The notes under the pieces: generated by a model | The model's database searches: none | Told to the model about the DNA's origin: nothing | Seen by the model: only the letters and a program-made list of their open reading frames with translations | DNA from: Pavlovales sp. CCMP2436 | Taxonomy: Eukaryota > Haptophyta > Pavlovophyceae > Pavlovales | Direction: 5' to 3' | DNA length: 12,455 nucleotides | Assembly (NCBI GenBank): GCA_026770615.1 | Contig: MU631701.1 | Coordinates: forward strand, 74,633-87,087 | Program-made: the position numbers and the translations under genes | In this document: in pieces, positions 6,450 to 12,455 of the stretch | How the letters are laid out: each line of letters begins with the position of its first letter | Numbering within the stretch: the stretch's first letter is position 1

Positions 6450-6863
6450 TTATTTTTGTTGCACATCACTTATAAGTGCTTCTTTGTACCAGAACTCCAT
6501 CTGTGCATGTGGGCCTGCATCTGGAGCCCATGATGTTTTCCTGCATGGCCGGCCTGGTTTTGGTCCCTTGCCAAGTCTTGCGGGGTCTGGTTGGCCTATG
6601 GCGTCTTGGACCGCCCGGACTGTGAGGTCTATTAGTTGTTCCAGCGTCGCCTGTAAGTTGTGCAAGCATGCTTGTCATTCGGCTGGGGCTGATGACGCCG
6701 TAAGGACCCCTTTGTCAATGTATGCTCTCCGTATTTCTGCGGGGAGTATTTCGAGCCAATTTTCTAGCGCGGGTTCGATCGATTCGACCGCGTCTTTCCG
6801 TTCTGTGGGGTTTGCTAGATCTACTTTGACTCGGTGTGAGTGGACGTGTATTCTTTGGATCGG
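6450..6863 (-). pseudogene. LINE endonuclease-RT linker, first part, with in-frame TGA codons
   Basis: The endonuclease frame continues after TGA at 6866-6864 with RIHVHSHRVKVDL, NPTERKDAVESIEPALENW and IRRAYIDKGVLTAS. It meets a second TGA at 6677-6675 and goes on with LHNLQATLEQLIDLTVRAV, then KTSWAPDAG and EFWYKEALI, which is typical of the basic, helical LINE linker. Both TGAs lie in otherwise good reading frame. It stops at DVQQK followed by TAA, exactly where the inserted block begins. Confidence 0.7.
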
Positions 6864-7690
6864 TCAGGCAATGTCCTCTAGTTCCTCAAGTGGTATAGTG
6901 GCTTCGATCCAATAGTGAGTGCTGATTAATTTCTTTTCCTCGGTTAGGGTGGGACCGCAAATCTGTTCCAGACTGTCCGTGTGGCGCACATATTTTTCGA
7001 AGTTTGCGTTCATAAAGAGGTAGTCAATTCGAGACTTCCCTTTTTCGTATTCGTGCGTGGGCAGTGCTTTCAGGTCGAAGGAGCCTGATGGCAGCCTGAT
7101 GGCCTCTGGTTGTGGAGGTCTGGGCAGCTTTCCATGCACGTCCTGAAGGCACTAGCACCTTCGCTGTTGTCATTGTTTGGTGTGCCGTCATTGTGTATTC
7201 TCTCGGTGATTTCCCAAACGCCGTTTCCGTCGCCGCCTACTATGCGCGCGACACCTGCTCTGTTGGAGCGGCCCCGGAGGTATATACTCAAAATATCGAG
7301 GAAAGGTTGTTTAGCGTGGGTCACACGGGACGTAAAAACTCGTGAGTTCTATTGTTTTGATTTCGCCGTCTTTTGTTGGGAAGGTAAAATCTCCTGTTAT
7401 TATACGACCTGCCGCTATCTTGTCTATATTGGAGCCGTAGGTAATATTTGCGAGGGGCGTTTCTAGTGAGCTGCTGATTGCTATAGCAACCCCTCTCCCC
7501 ACTGCGCCAGGTGATGGATCATGGTATACTGTAAACCGGAGCTGAAGCGTGCACACAACCGAGCGTGGTTTGACAAATAATATAATGTCACGCATATGGA
7601 AATGATAATCTATTAGAGCACATCCCGCCACCCATCCGAGAGTTTGACTGTTCTGATGATTGATATATGTTGCGTTTCAATTATATTTAG
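6864..7690 (-). pseudogene. LINE AP-like endonuclease domain (broken)
   Basis: The domain would nick target DNA to prime reverse transcription. Pieces in order: MRDIILFVKPRS (the usual DI..L..E region, with the expected Glu not seen), GRGVAIAI, ELTSFYVPCDP, VGGDGNGVW at about 7237 (the GDFN metal/active-site motif with Phe replaced by Gly), KSRIDYLFMN at about 7037, and STHYWIEATIP at about 6923, where His of the usual SDH is kept. The frame changes between the pieces at about 7325 and 7100, and the frame ends at a TGA (6866-6864). Motif losses plus frame breaks make it inactive. Confidence 0.8.
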
Positions 7691-7699
7691 CAATTTCCG

Positions 7700-8100
7700 A
7701 TCATTGCAGCCTGACGTGCATGCTCGAGGCGGAGCTGGTATGCGGGGCGCGCGGCCGCCGGACGCTCGCGGCGGAGAACCCGCGTTCACGTCTGTCTTAT
7801 CATTACATATATTTATGATAGATCATTACGTATATTAATGTAGGAGGGTTCGGGCTGGCGGTACGTTTCAAGTTCAAGTCAGGCTGATCTTAGCTCTTCG
7901 TCGCAGGCTCTTACGCGCTACGCCGAAGTGGGGAGCTGGTAGAAGTGGTAGATGATAATATATTTATAATCTGCGCACGAATAATCTATACGCATCGATA
8001 AACAACCCATATTTGTACGATTATTATTATTACTTTCGAGTCTGTGCCATCATCAGCTCGCTCGCTCTCGCCAAAGGCCACCACTGCTGCTCAGCGGAGA
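7700..8100. other. No gene seen
   Basis: A GC-rich island (about 7710-7795) is followed by AT-rich DNA with short imperfect direct repeats, such as ATCATTACATATATT and ATCATTACGTATATT at about 7798-7837. No frame with protein-like composition, no splice-bounded exon and no tRNA-like fold was found on either strand. Confidence 0.5.
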
Positions 8101-8119
8101 GCTTGCTCCGGTGCAGCCA

Positions 8120-8505
8120 AAGAAGCCACCCGGGAGAGCTGTCCGATAGAGAGAGCCTTTTTAAGAATGGTTCTTAATTAATGTCCCCAAACTGTAACTG
8201 CTTTGTATCCTTTTCGAAATAATTCACGCGGGTAGCTTGATATCGAACATTTCTGCTTCCGCTCGATCTTCCCTCCGCCATCCTGATTTTGTACTTAGTA
8301 TTATAGCCACCGCTAATATATAACTTAAGGCCGGGTCTAAATCGGACAGCCGGTGGAGTCTGCGGAGAACGAGCTGTCCTACCCGACGACGAGAAGAGGA
8401 AGTTGAAGGAGCGGAATAAATTACGATATATAAGTTATTTATAATTTCTGAGGAAGCCACCCGGCGGAGTCTGCGGAGAATGAGCCGTCCTACCCGGCGG
8501 AACGG
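8120..8505. repeat. Two copies of a ~40-bp repeat 111 bp apart, plus a degraded third
   Basis: CGGTGGAGTCTGCGGAGAAC with GAGCTGTCCTACCCG (8351-8385) recurs as CGGCGGAGTCTGCGGAGAAT with GAGCCGTCCTACCCG (8462-8496). A shortened version, GAAGCCACCCGG directly followed by GAGCTGTCCGATAG, lies at about 8124-8152, lacking the central CGGAGTCTGCGGAG. The sequence between the two good copies is AT-rich and unlike. No coding function is supported. Confidence 0.7.
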
Positions 8506-9000
8506 GCAGCTCGATGCTACCAGCCTCGTCCTCCTCGCCGGGGTCGCCCGAGGGAGATCCCCGGCTGCGCGGGATGGGCGGAAGGGCACTTGGGGTCGTC
8601 GGCCTGGCCCCAAGCGCGTCTCCAACAGGGGATCTCCGGCCGGCGAGCTCGGACTGTGCTGTGGACGGGCGCAAGCCATCGTCGTGGGGCAACGTGAGGG
8701 GCCGCGGGCGCGGAAGCGCGGAGGAGGGGCGGGTGGGCGTGGGGGTGACCACCCGAGCATCCTCAGAGAGCCCCAGGCGGAGGAGGTCGACCCTGTCTCT
8801 CTGATGCCACTGCCGCTCAGTCCGTTCGTCAACCTGTTGTTAGTTATAATAATAATAATAATGATTGGCTCAGCAGTGTGCGGCAGGAGTATCGCGTTCA
8901 CTCACAGTCGAGATCGTGCAGACAGAGACAGGGAGAGAGGCGGTGAAGCGGAAGGAGTCATGTACACGCCACAGTCCTCTCGTCAAACTGTTGTTATTCA
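8506..9000. other. GC-rich region, no supported gene
   Basis: Open frames cross this region on both strands (8224-8901 minus, 8480-9073 plus), but they are rich in Arg, Pro and Gly, hold no motif, and overlap each other as high-GC DNA produces. An (ATA)n-type run, TTATAATAATAATAATAATG, sits at about 8842-8861. No splice-bounded exon was convincing. Confidence 0.5.
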
Positions 9001-9065
9001 TATTAGCGGCTCAGCATGGATCAACGGGTGGAAATCACTCACTGACTTGGTCGACGTCAGACATC
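9001..9065 (-). repeat. Dispersed repeat, copy B
   Basis: It matches copy A (6030-6098) over about 60 bp with a few substitutions. On the plus strand it contains ATTAGCGGCTCAGCATGG and GACTTGGTCGACGTCAG. The sequences beyond it do not match those beyond copy A, so the shared part is the end or core of a repeated family. Confidence 0.75.
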
Positions 9066-9400
9066 AGTCCTAGCAGCAGGGGTGGTGGTAGAGGTGAGGT
9101 TGGTCAACATGTTGTTCTAATAATAAATTGTCAATAGATCGAACATTTTTGAGCCCGAGCGCGAAATGAACACACACAGCTAACTGCACACGAGCACAGA
9201 ACACAAAACCCAGCACACAGAGGGGGCCACGACACAGTCGAATATTATACAGCATGCTGTTTTGTTCACAACGGCGGACAATTATACTCTTCATAATATG
9301 GGTCTATTTTACCTAGGAATTTTATAAGATTGGAAAATACTTATGACATATAAGTCTTATTATGAGCGTTGAGCAGGCTCACCTCGACGTACTCAACCGG
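9066..9400. other. No gene seen
   Basis: AT-rich DNA with a CA-rich stretch (about 9168-9220). A minus-strand frame of 74 codons at 9070-9294 has Cys/Leu-rich, arbitrary composition. The 9362-9444 end overlaps the region just after a candidate exon donor. Nothing else could be supported. Confidence 0.45.
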
Positions 9401-9444
9401 CTAGTCGTTGCGCTCGCTCCTGGGACCGAGGGGCGCGAGCTTAC

Positions 9445-9532
9445 CCTGGTCGCGCGCGTGCTTGACCGAGAAGTGGGCGATGTCGGAACGCGCCTCCGCT
9501 TCCCGCCGCTCACGCTCGAGCTTCTTCTCCGT
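9445..9532 (-). CDS. Candidate exon (copy 1): charged helix
   Basis: 88 nt. The acceptor has a strong pyrimidine tract and CCCCTCATCAG; the donor is CAGG/GTAAGC. It reads TEKKLERERREAEARSD, then IAHFSVKHARDQ. The charged helical text matches the style of the coiled-coil gene upstream on the same strand (10228-11319), and phase 0 agrees with the candidate exon at 10065-9991. It is nearly the same as copy 2 at 9696-9646. Alternatively the frame could read through the donor to TAG at 9401. It may be an alternative or diverged 3' exon of that gene. Confidence 0.45.
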
Positions 9533-9645
9533 CTGATGAGGGGGAATGGAGGGGGTGAGGGGGTGAGGAGGAGGAGAATATTTTATAATAATTATAGCAG
9601 CACAAAATAAATGAAACGCCACGTATGGACATGTTAATATAATAA

Positions 9646-9696
9646 TTATAGCAGGGCGTCCGCTTCCCGCCGCTCGCACTCTAGCTCCTTCTCCGT
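9646..9696 (-). pseudogene. Diverged duplicate exon (copy 2)
   Basis: After a long C/T tract and CCCTCATTAG it reads TEKELECERREADALL and stops at TAA. The first 13 codons match copy 1 (9532 on) with four changed residues. After GCGGAC the similarity ends at an AATTATTATATT-like sequence, and similar ATAATTATAGCAG runs lie at about 9587-9602 and 9641-9654. It is either an alternative terminal exon or a dead copy from a local duplication. Confidence 0.45.
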
Positions 9697-9990
9697 CTAA
9701 TGAGGGGGGAGGGGGGGGGAGGGGGGAGCTCTCAGCGCGTGGCCGCTGCGCGCACGATTCTGCGGCTCACCCCACTCCCTTGCCTCAGCATACGCACCTG
9801 GTCGTTACGTATTCATTTATTTGTTTACGCAAGCACTCAATTTTTATTCTTAGTGGGCGCTTGTCAACTAGCCAAATGTGCCCCATGTCCCAGGCGAATG
9901 GGCCCTATCTTTTCAACCGGTGGGGACGTCGGGAAGGCCTACATATGTAGTGTGTACCCAATGCACGCAACCTTATGGCGCGGGGAGTAC
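9697..9990. other. Spacer between candidate exons
   Basis: Probable intron sequence on the minus strand. It has a second donor-like site, ACGACCAG/GTGCGT (about 9790-9803), that echoes the GACCAG/GTACTC donor of the exon at 9991-10065, and a G-run (9703-9726) that forms the pyrimidine tract of copy 2's acceptor. A plus-strand frame here continues into the poly-Leu microsatellite and is not believed. Confidence 0.4.
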
Positions 9991-10065
9991 CTGGTCGTAA
10001 GCAGTGGTGCCCCCGCCCTTGCGCAGAAACGTCTGTTGCTTGGCGTTGCGCCTGAGCCTCGCCTC
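9991..10065 (-). CDS. Candidate exon downstream of the coiled-coil gene
   Basis: 75 nt, 25 codons, phase 0 in and out, acceptor AATAATAATAATAG, donor CAG/GTACTC. It reads EARLRRNAKQQTFLRKGGG, then TTAYDQ. Its start EARLRRNAK is close to the C-terminal EARLRREAK of the frame ending at 10228, on the other side of the microsatellite, suggesting a duplicated segment. It is probably part of the coiled-coil gene or its ancestor, but no donor in matching phase was found at the end of 10228-11319. Confidence 0.42.
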
Positions 10066-10067
10066 CT

Positions 10068-10076
10068 ATTATTATT

Positions 10077-10109
<33 letters not shown>

Positions 10110-10130
10110 GATGTTATTGTTGTTGATGTT

Positions 10131-10178
<48 letters not shown>
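10068..10178. repeat. (TTA)n(TTG)n trinucleotide microsatellite
   Basis: Four TTA-type units are followed by about 33 TTG units interrupted by GAT and TTA. On the minus strand it is CAA-rich and lies just after the stop of the coiled-coil gene. It separates two related sequences (EARLRREAK and EARLRRNAK on the minus strand). Confidence 0.93.
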
Positions 10179-10215
10179 CTTATTTAGATTGGTATTACTA
10201 GTATTCTTAGTATTA

Positions 10216-10221
10216 TTTATT
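10216..10221 (-). promoter_or_regulatory. Possible polyadenylation signal AATAAA
   Basis: AATAAA occurs on the minus strand seven bases after the TGA of the coiled-coil gene, in AT-rich sequence. The distance is short but usable. It competes with the idea that splicing continues to exons further downstream. Confidence 0.3.
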
Positions 10222-10227
10222 TTAATA

Positions 10228-11319
10228 TCAGATTTGTTGACTCGCCTCCTCCTCCTTAGCTTCCCTCCGCAAACGCGCCTCCTCCTCCTCCGCTCGCCTC
10301 CGATCGGCCTCAGCAGCAGCAGCGGCGGTGGCGGCGGCGGCAGCCTCTTCCGCTTCGCGCCTTCGTCGCTCCTCCTCCTCCTCCTCCGTCCGTCTCCGAG
10401 CAGCCTCCTCCTCCTCCTCCTCCCGTCTGAGTCGCTCCTCCTCCTCTAGGCGCGCTCTCTCCTCCGCCTCGCGACTGCGCCTTTCCTCATCCTCCTCCGC
10501 CCTCTTGCGAGTGGCCTCGGCTGCAGCGGTGGCAGCAGCCTCCTCTGCCTCCCTCCCTAGCCGCTCCTCCTCGCGTTTCCGAGCAGCTTCGGCAGTAGCA
10601 GCAGCGGCAGCAGCCTCCTCTACCTCCCTTCTTAGCCGCTCCTCCTCCTCCGCCCACCTGCGCGCAGCCTCGGCCGCTGCGACGGCCTCTTCAGCCTCGA
10701 GGCGCGCGCGCTCCTCTGCTTCGCGCCTGAGCCACTCCTCCTCCTCCTCCTCGGCCCGTCTCCGAGCAGCGGCCTCCTTCGCCTCCCGTCTGAGTCGCTC
10801 CTCCTCATCCTGGCGAGCGCTCTCCTCTGCCTCCCTCCGCAGCCGCTCCTCTTCCGCTACCCTCCTCCGAGCAGCCTCGGCCTCGGCAGCGGCGGCAGCA
10901 GCAGCCTCCTCGTCCCTGCGGATCTTCTCCTGCGAGATGCAGTATCGACACACCGTGGCGTGTGTGGTGTACACATCCATCGCGTCATTGTTGTAGTGGT
11001 TGAACGCCTCCTCACTGTCGCCACTCACGGGCAACGCGAACGCAGTGGGCGGCTCCGGCAGCGCCACGCGCCTCTTGGCCGGTAGGAGGTCGCTGCCCCA
11101 TGCGTGTTTCTTCAGGCATGTCTTCTGGTGGATGAGAACCGAGGCCGTGCCAAACTGGCGGCCGCACGCGTAGCAAGCGATCTGGAGCGGCGCCCAGGCG
11201 GGCCAATTTGGGCCTGGGAAGAGCACCTGCGTCCCGGGATTAGCGCCACCGACGGTTAGTGCCGGGAACGCGAGCGTCGTTCCCCGCCGACCGGGGAGGT
11301 TTTCGCGGTTGTCGGCCAT
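10228..11319 (-). CDS. C2HC zinc-finger protein with long Glu/Arg/Ala coiled coil (ZNF474/ZC2HC1-like finger)
   Basis: 363 codons from ATG (11319) to TGA. An upstream in-frame ATG at 11349 is possible, but the MADNRENLPG start sits better. Residues 49-68 read CYACGRQFGTASVLIHQKTC: C49, C52, H64 and C68 form a C2HC finger of the type known in ZNF474/ZC2HC1 proteins, many of which are ciliary or flagellar. The linker FNHYNNDAMDVY resembles the one that normally leads to a second finger, but only C124-R-Y-C127 follows before the sequence turns into repeats of EEERLRREAEEAAA (about 131-360), predicted to be one long coiled coil. Cytoskeletal or axonemal scaffolding is an inference. Exact repeat length may vary by slippage, and the C-terminus may continue by splicing. 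Confidence 0.75.
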   Translation of the reverse strand: MADNRENLPGRRGTTLAFPALTVGGANPGTQVLFPGPNWPAWAPLQIACYACGRQFGTASVLIHQKTCLKKHAWGSDLLPAKRRVALPEPPTAFALPVSGDSEEAFNHYNNDAMDVYTTHATVCRYCISQEKIRRDEEAAAAAAAEAEAARRRVAEEERLRREAEESARQDEEERLRREAKEAAARRRAEEEEEEWLRREAEERARLEAEEAVAAAEAARRWAEEEERLRREVEEAAAAAATAEAARKREEERLGREAEEAAATAAAEATRKRAEEDEERRSREAEERARLEEEERLRREEEEEEAARRRTEEEEEERRRREAEEAAAAATAAAAAEADRRRAEEEEARLRREAKEEEASQQI

Positions 11320-11339
11320 CCTTGGTGTGCTATATACAG

Positions 11340-11690
11340 TAGACCGCACAAGGAGGTCTTACTGATCAATGCAGCCGACTAAGGCACGCAGCAGGCAATA
11401 GGTGACGCAGCGCTCAGACCAGCGCACAACTTTCACTTTCAGGACATATAGGGAATCGCGGACAATAAGAAGCCGTACCGTGAAGGAGCTGAGCCTCGTT
11501 TTTTTGCATTGTTTGTACGTAATTAAAGCAAATTTAAGCATTGTTTGTATATAATTTGCTAAGAAGCTTAGCCTTAAGCTCAAAATTCGCCCTTCTTATT
11601 GCCCGCGATCCCCTTAGTCAGACACCAGCTTAAATCCCTTTTAGTAATATATCGGTAAACGTCACTTGGCCGGGCAGGAACATTTCTCAA
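11340..11690. other. Intergenic region upstream of the coiled-coil gene
   Basis: No coding exon was supported. It holds a direct repeat, GCATTGTTTGTA at about 11508 and 11540 (both followed by TAATT after two bases), and an inverted repeat AGCTTA/TAAGCT around 11573-11588. CTATATACAG at 11330-11339 gives TATATA on the minus strand about 15 bases upstream of the ATG, too close for a usual TATA box unless the leader is very short. Confidence 0.4.
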
Positions 11691-11939
11691 ATGCAGCCCT
11701 ATCGACGCCCGCAGAGCACGCGACAATTTTTCGCTGTGTTCGGCGAATCGGTAAGTAGATCATTTTAATATATGAGAATACATTACTTAAATAATACGCT
11801 CTCCGGTTAGTTGGTACTTGCACGAAAAAATAGATCCGTATATAGATCTGAATCCCATTCGTTGGTGTGGGGTTTGGGTTATGTTGTTAATATGGAAGTT
11901 AACAAAACCCGCACTGAGACTTGCTTACGGATTTTTTGA
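11691..11939 (+). CDS. Possible small two-exon gene, unknown product
   Basis: Exon one (11691-11750) reads MQPYRRPQSTRQFFAVFGES and is followed at once by a perfect donor, GTAAGT. Exon two (11811-11939), after CTCTCCGGTTAG, stays open in the same phase for 42 codons (LVLARKNRSVYRSESHSL...) to TGA. That gives a 60-nt intron and about 62 residues. Exon one is GC-rich, as in the window's other exons; exon two is AT-rich and less convincing. No domain is recognised. It could be chance, or the donor could lead to a different second exon. Confidence 0.27.
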
Positions 11940-12068
11940 TTTTCGTACATATATTTAATCAGCATTTGATGCTCTGTAGTCTGTACTAGTCAGCAGTATG
12001 CGAGCTTAATTGTATTTTATTATTCGTAATTACGGCACAAGTAAGCCTAGTCGTTAACTTCAGACATC

Positions 12069-12353
12069 CTAGATGCCAAAGAATGTGGCCTTGCGCACGC
12101 ATCTTAGGCAGGCGAGCACACGCCGCTCGGCGTCTTCCCACTCCTGCGCGTGCAGCGCGCCCTTGTGGCCATTCACACGGGCACATTGCAGTAAAATTTG
12201 TCATCGAGCTAGCACTTGAATAAATTCTTTCCTTGTCAACATTCTGTATATTGGATATATTTTGATCTTAATTTTTTTATTTTACCTTCTCGCGCGCAAA
12301 GTGGAGGCCAACACACGGGCGCAGCAGGTGCGCCTGCTTCACGATCGGAAATG
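12069..12353 (-). CDS. Last exons of an unrecognised gene entering from the right edge, with a frame break
   Basis: First exon (12353-12286): after AAAATGTAG it reads FPIVKQAHLLRPCVGLHFA then REK, with donor AAG/GTAAAA. After a 77-nt intron ending GTGCTAG, the second exon (12208-12069) continues in phase as LDDKFYCNVPV, then hits TGA. One frame over it carries on as VNGHKGALHAQEWEDAERR, then VLACLRCVRKATFFGI and TAG. A small indel at about 12175 would explain this: a pseudogene, a sequencing error, or a missed splice. The composition (CxxC, charged helices) is protein-like. The N-terminal part lies outside the window. Confidence 0.42.
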
Positions 12354-12415
12354 CTACATTTTAATATTTATTGATAATTAGTTCTTATTTGCAGAAGTCA
12401 CGTAAGCTGCTCGCC

Positions 12416-12416
<1 letters not shown>

Positions 12417-12455
<39 letters not shown>
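12417..12455. repeat. Terminal run of 39 T
   Basis: The window ends in an unbroken T run. Read on the minus strand it is poly(A), so it could be the tail of a retroelement or processed copy lying to the right, or simply the homopolymer at which an assembly stopped. Confidence 0.9.

Larger units (their letters stand above)
6020..6450. mobile_element. Insert of about 430 bp inside the LINE linker
   Basis: On the minus strand the linker reads ALISDVQQK up to about 6452 and resumes with KKMVGYLREFCKIADKG from about 6020. The GC-rich block between shows no LINE-like sequence. Near both junctions AAAGAAA occurs (minus strand; ATAAAGAAAC and ACAAAGAAAA), a possible short target duplication. The block holds two strong inverted repeats, and its 6020-side end carries a repeat also found at 9001-9065. 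It looks like a small non-autonomous element, though the family is unknown. Confidence 0.5.
3787..7700 (-). mobile_element. Decayed APE-type non-LTR retrotransposon (LINE)
   Basis: On the minus strand, endonuclease motifs are followed by a linker, an RT and a thumb, in LINE order. The frame changes at about 7325, 7100, 5935, 5545, 4930, 4570 and 4280, and TGA codons interrupt it at 6866-6864 and 6677-6675. An unrelated block at about 6020-6450 splits the linker. This copy cannot make a working product. No ORF1 and no clear target-site duplication were found; the upstream end near 7700 is where the endonuclease frame becomes unreadable. The downstream end is uncertain: it lies somewhere between the tandem repeats at about 4000 and the TAG at 3787. 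The clade is not assigned. Confidence 0.85.

Noticed and set aside
6071..6475. Overlapping frames in the GC-rich block on both strands
   Set aside because: All are Arg/Ala/Gly-rich with no motif, and they coincide with the structured insert.
7860..7935. Possible tRNA, because of a TTCAAGTTCAAGTC stretch
   Set aside because: No acceptor, D or anticodon stems could be paired around it.
8224..9073. 225-codon minus and 197-codon plus frames
   Set aside because: They are mutually overlapping, high-GC, without domains or splice-bounded exons, and run through repeats and an ATA run.
9700..10449. 249-codon plus-strand frame with a poly-Leu core, resembling a membrane segment
   Set aside because: The Leu run is the TTG/TTA microsatellite and the rest is antisense to the coiled-coil gene.
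10328..10996. 222-codon plus-strand Ser/Ala/Arg-rich frame
   Set aside because: It is antisense to the GAG/GCG-rich coiled-coil repeats, which keep all frames open.

Overview
The window looks like nuclear DNA of a eukaryote, most likely a GC-rich unicellular alga or other protist. Candidate exons are joined by GT...AG introns in matching phase, poly-purine and microsatellite tracts are long, and there is a decayed APE-type non-LTR retrotransposon (LINE). No bacterial operon structure, rRNA or canonical tRNA was found. The species cannot be fixed from the sequence.

Left third (about 118-3732, minus strand): one split gene, assembled here by hand. Seven exons with consensus splice sites join in perfect phase into about 543 codons. 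The product is unrecognised: an acidic N-terminus, one hydrophobic segment, then three Cys/His clusters likely to bind zinc (one B-box/ZZ-like, one CxxC...C...C, and one six-Cys module whose halves lie on two exons), then a basic, helical C-terminal half. Two of its introns hold extreme strand-asymmetric simple sequence.

Middle (about 3787-7700, minus strand): remains of a LINE, with AP-type endonuclease, linker, reverse transcriptase (RT) with a YMDD box, and thumb. It is broken by at least six frameshifts and two in-frame TGA codons, and a structured insert of about 430 bp splits its linker. A 36-bp palindromic tandem repeat lies near its 3' end, just upstream of the Cys-rich gene.

7700-9360 is mostly non-coding, with small dispersed and tandem repeats. 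One of these matches the end of the insert inside the LINE.

Right third (minus strand): a gene with one ZNF474/ZC2HC1-like C2HC zinc finger, a truncated second finger and a long Glu/Arg/Ala coiled coil (10228-11319). Downstream of it are a TTG/TTA microsatellite and several candidate exons, two of which are diverged copies of each other. A possible tiny two-exon plus-strand gene lies at 11691-11939. The last exons of another minus-strand gene, with a frame break, enter from the right edge, which ends in 39 T.

All splice models rest on motif and phase reasoning, with no transcript data. No shared pathway between these genes can be claimed.
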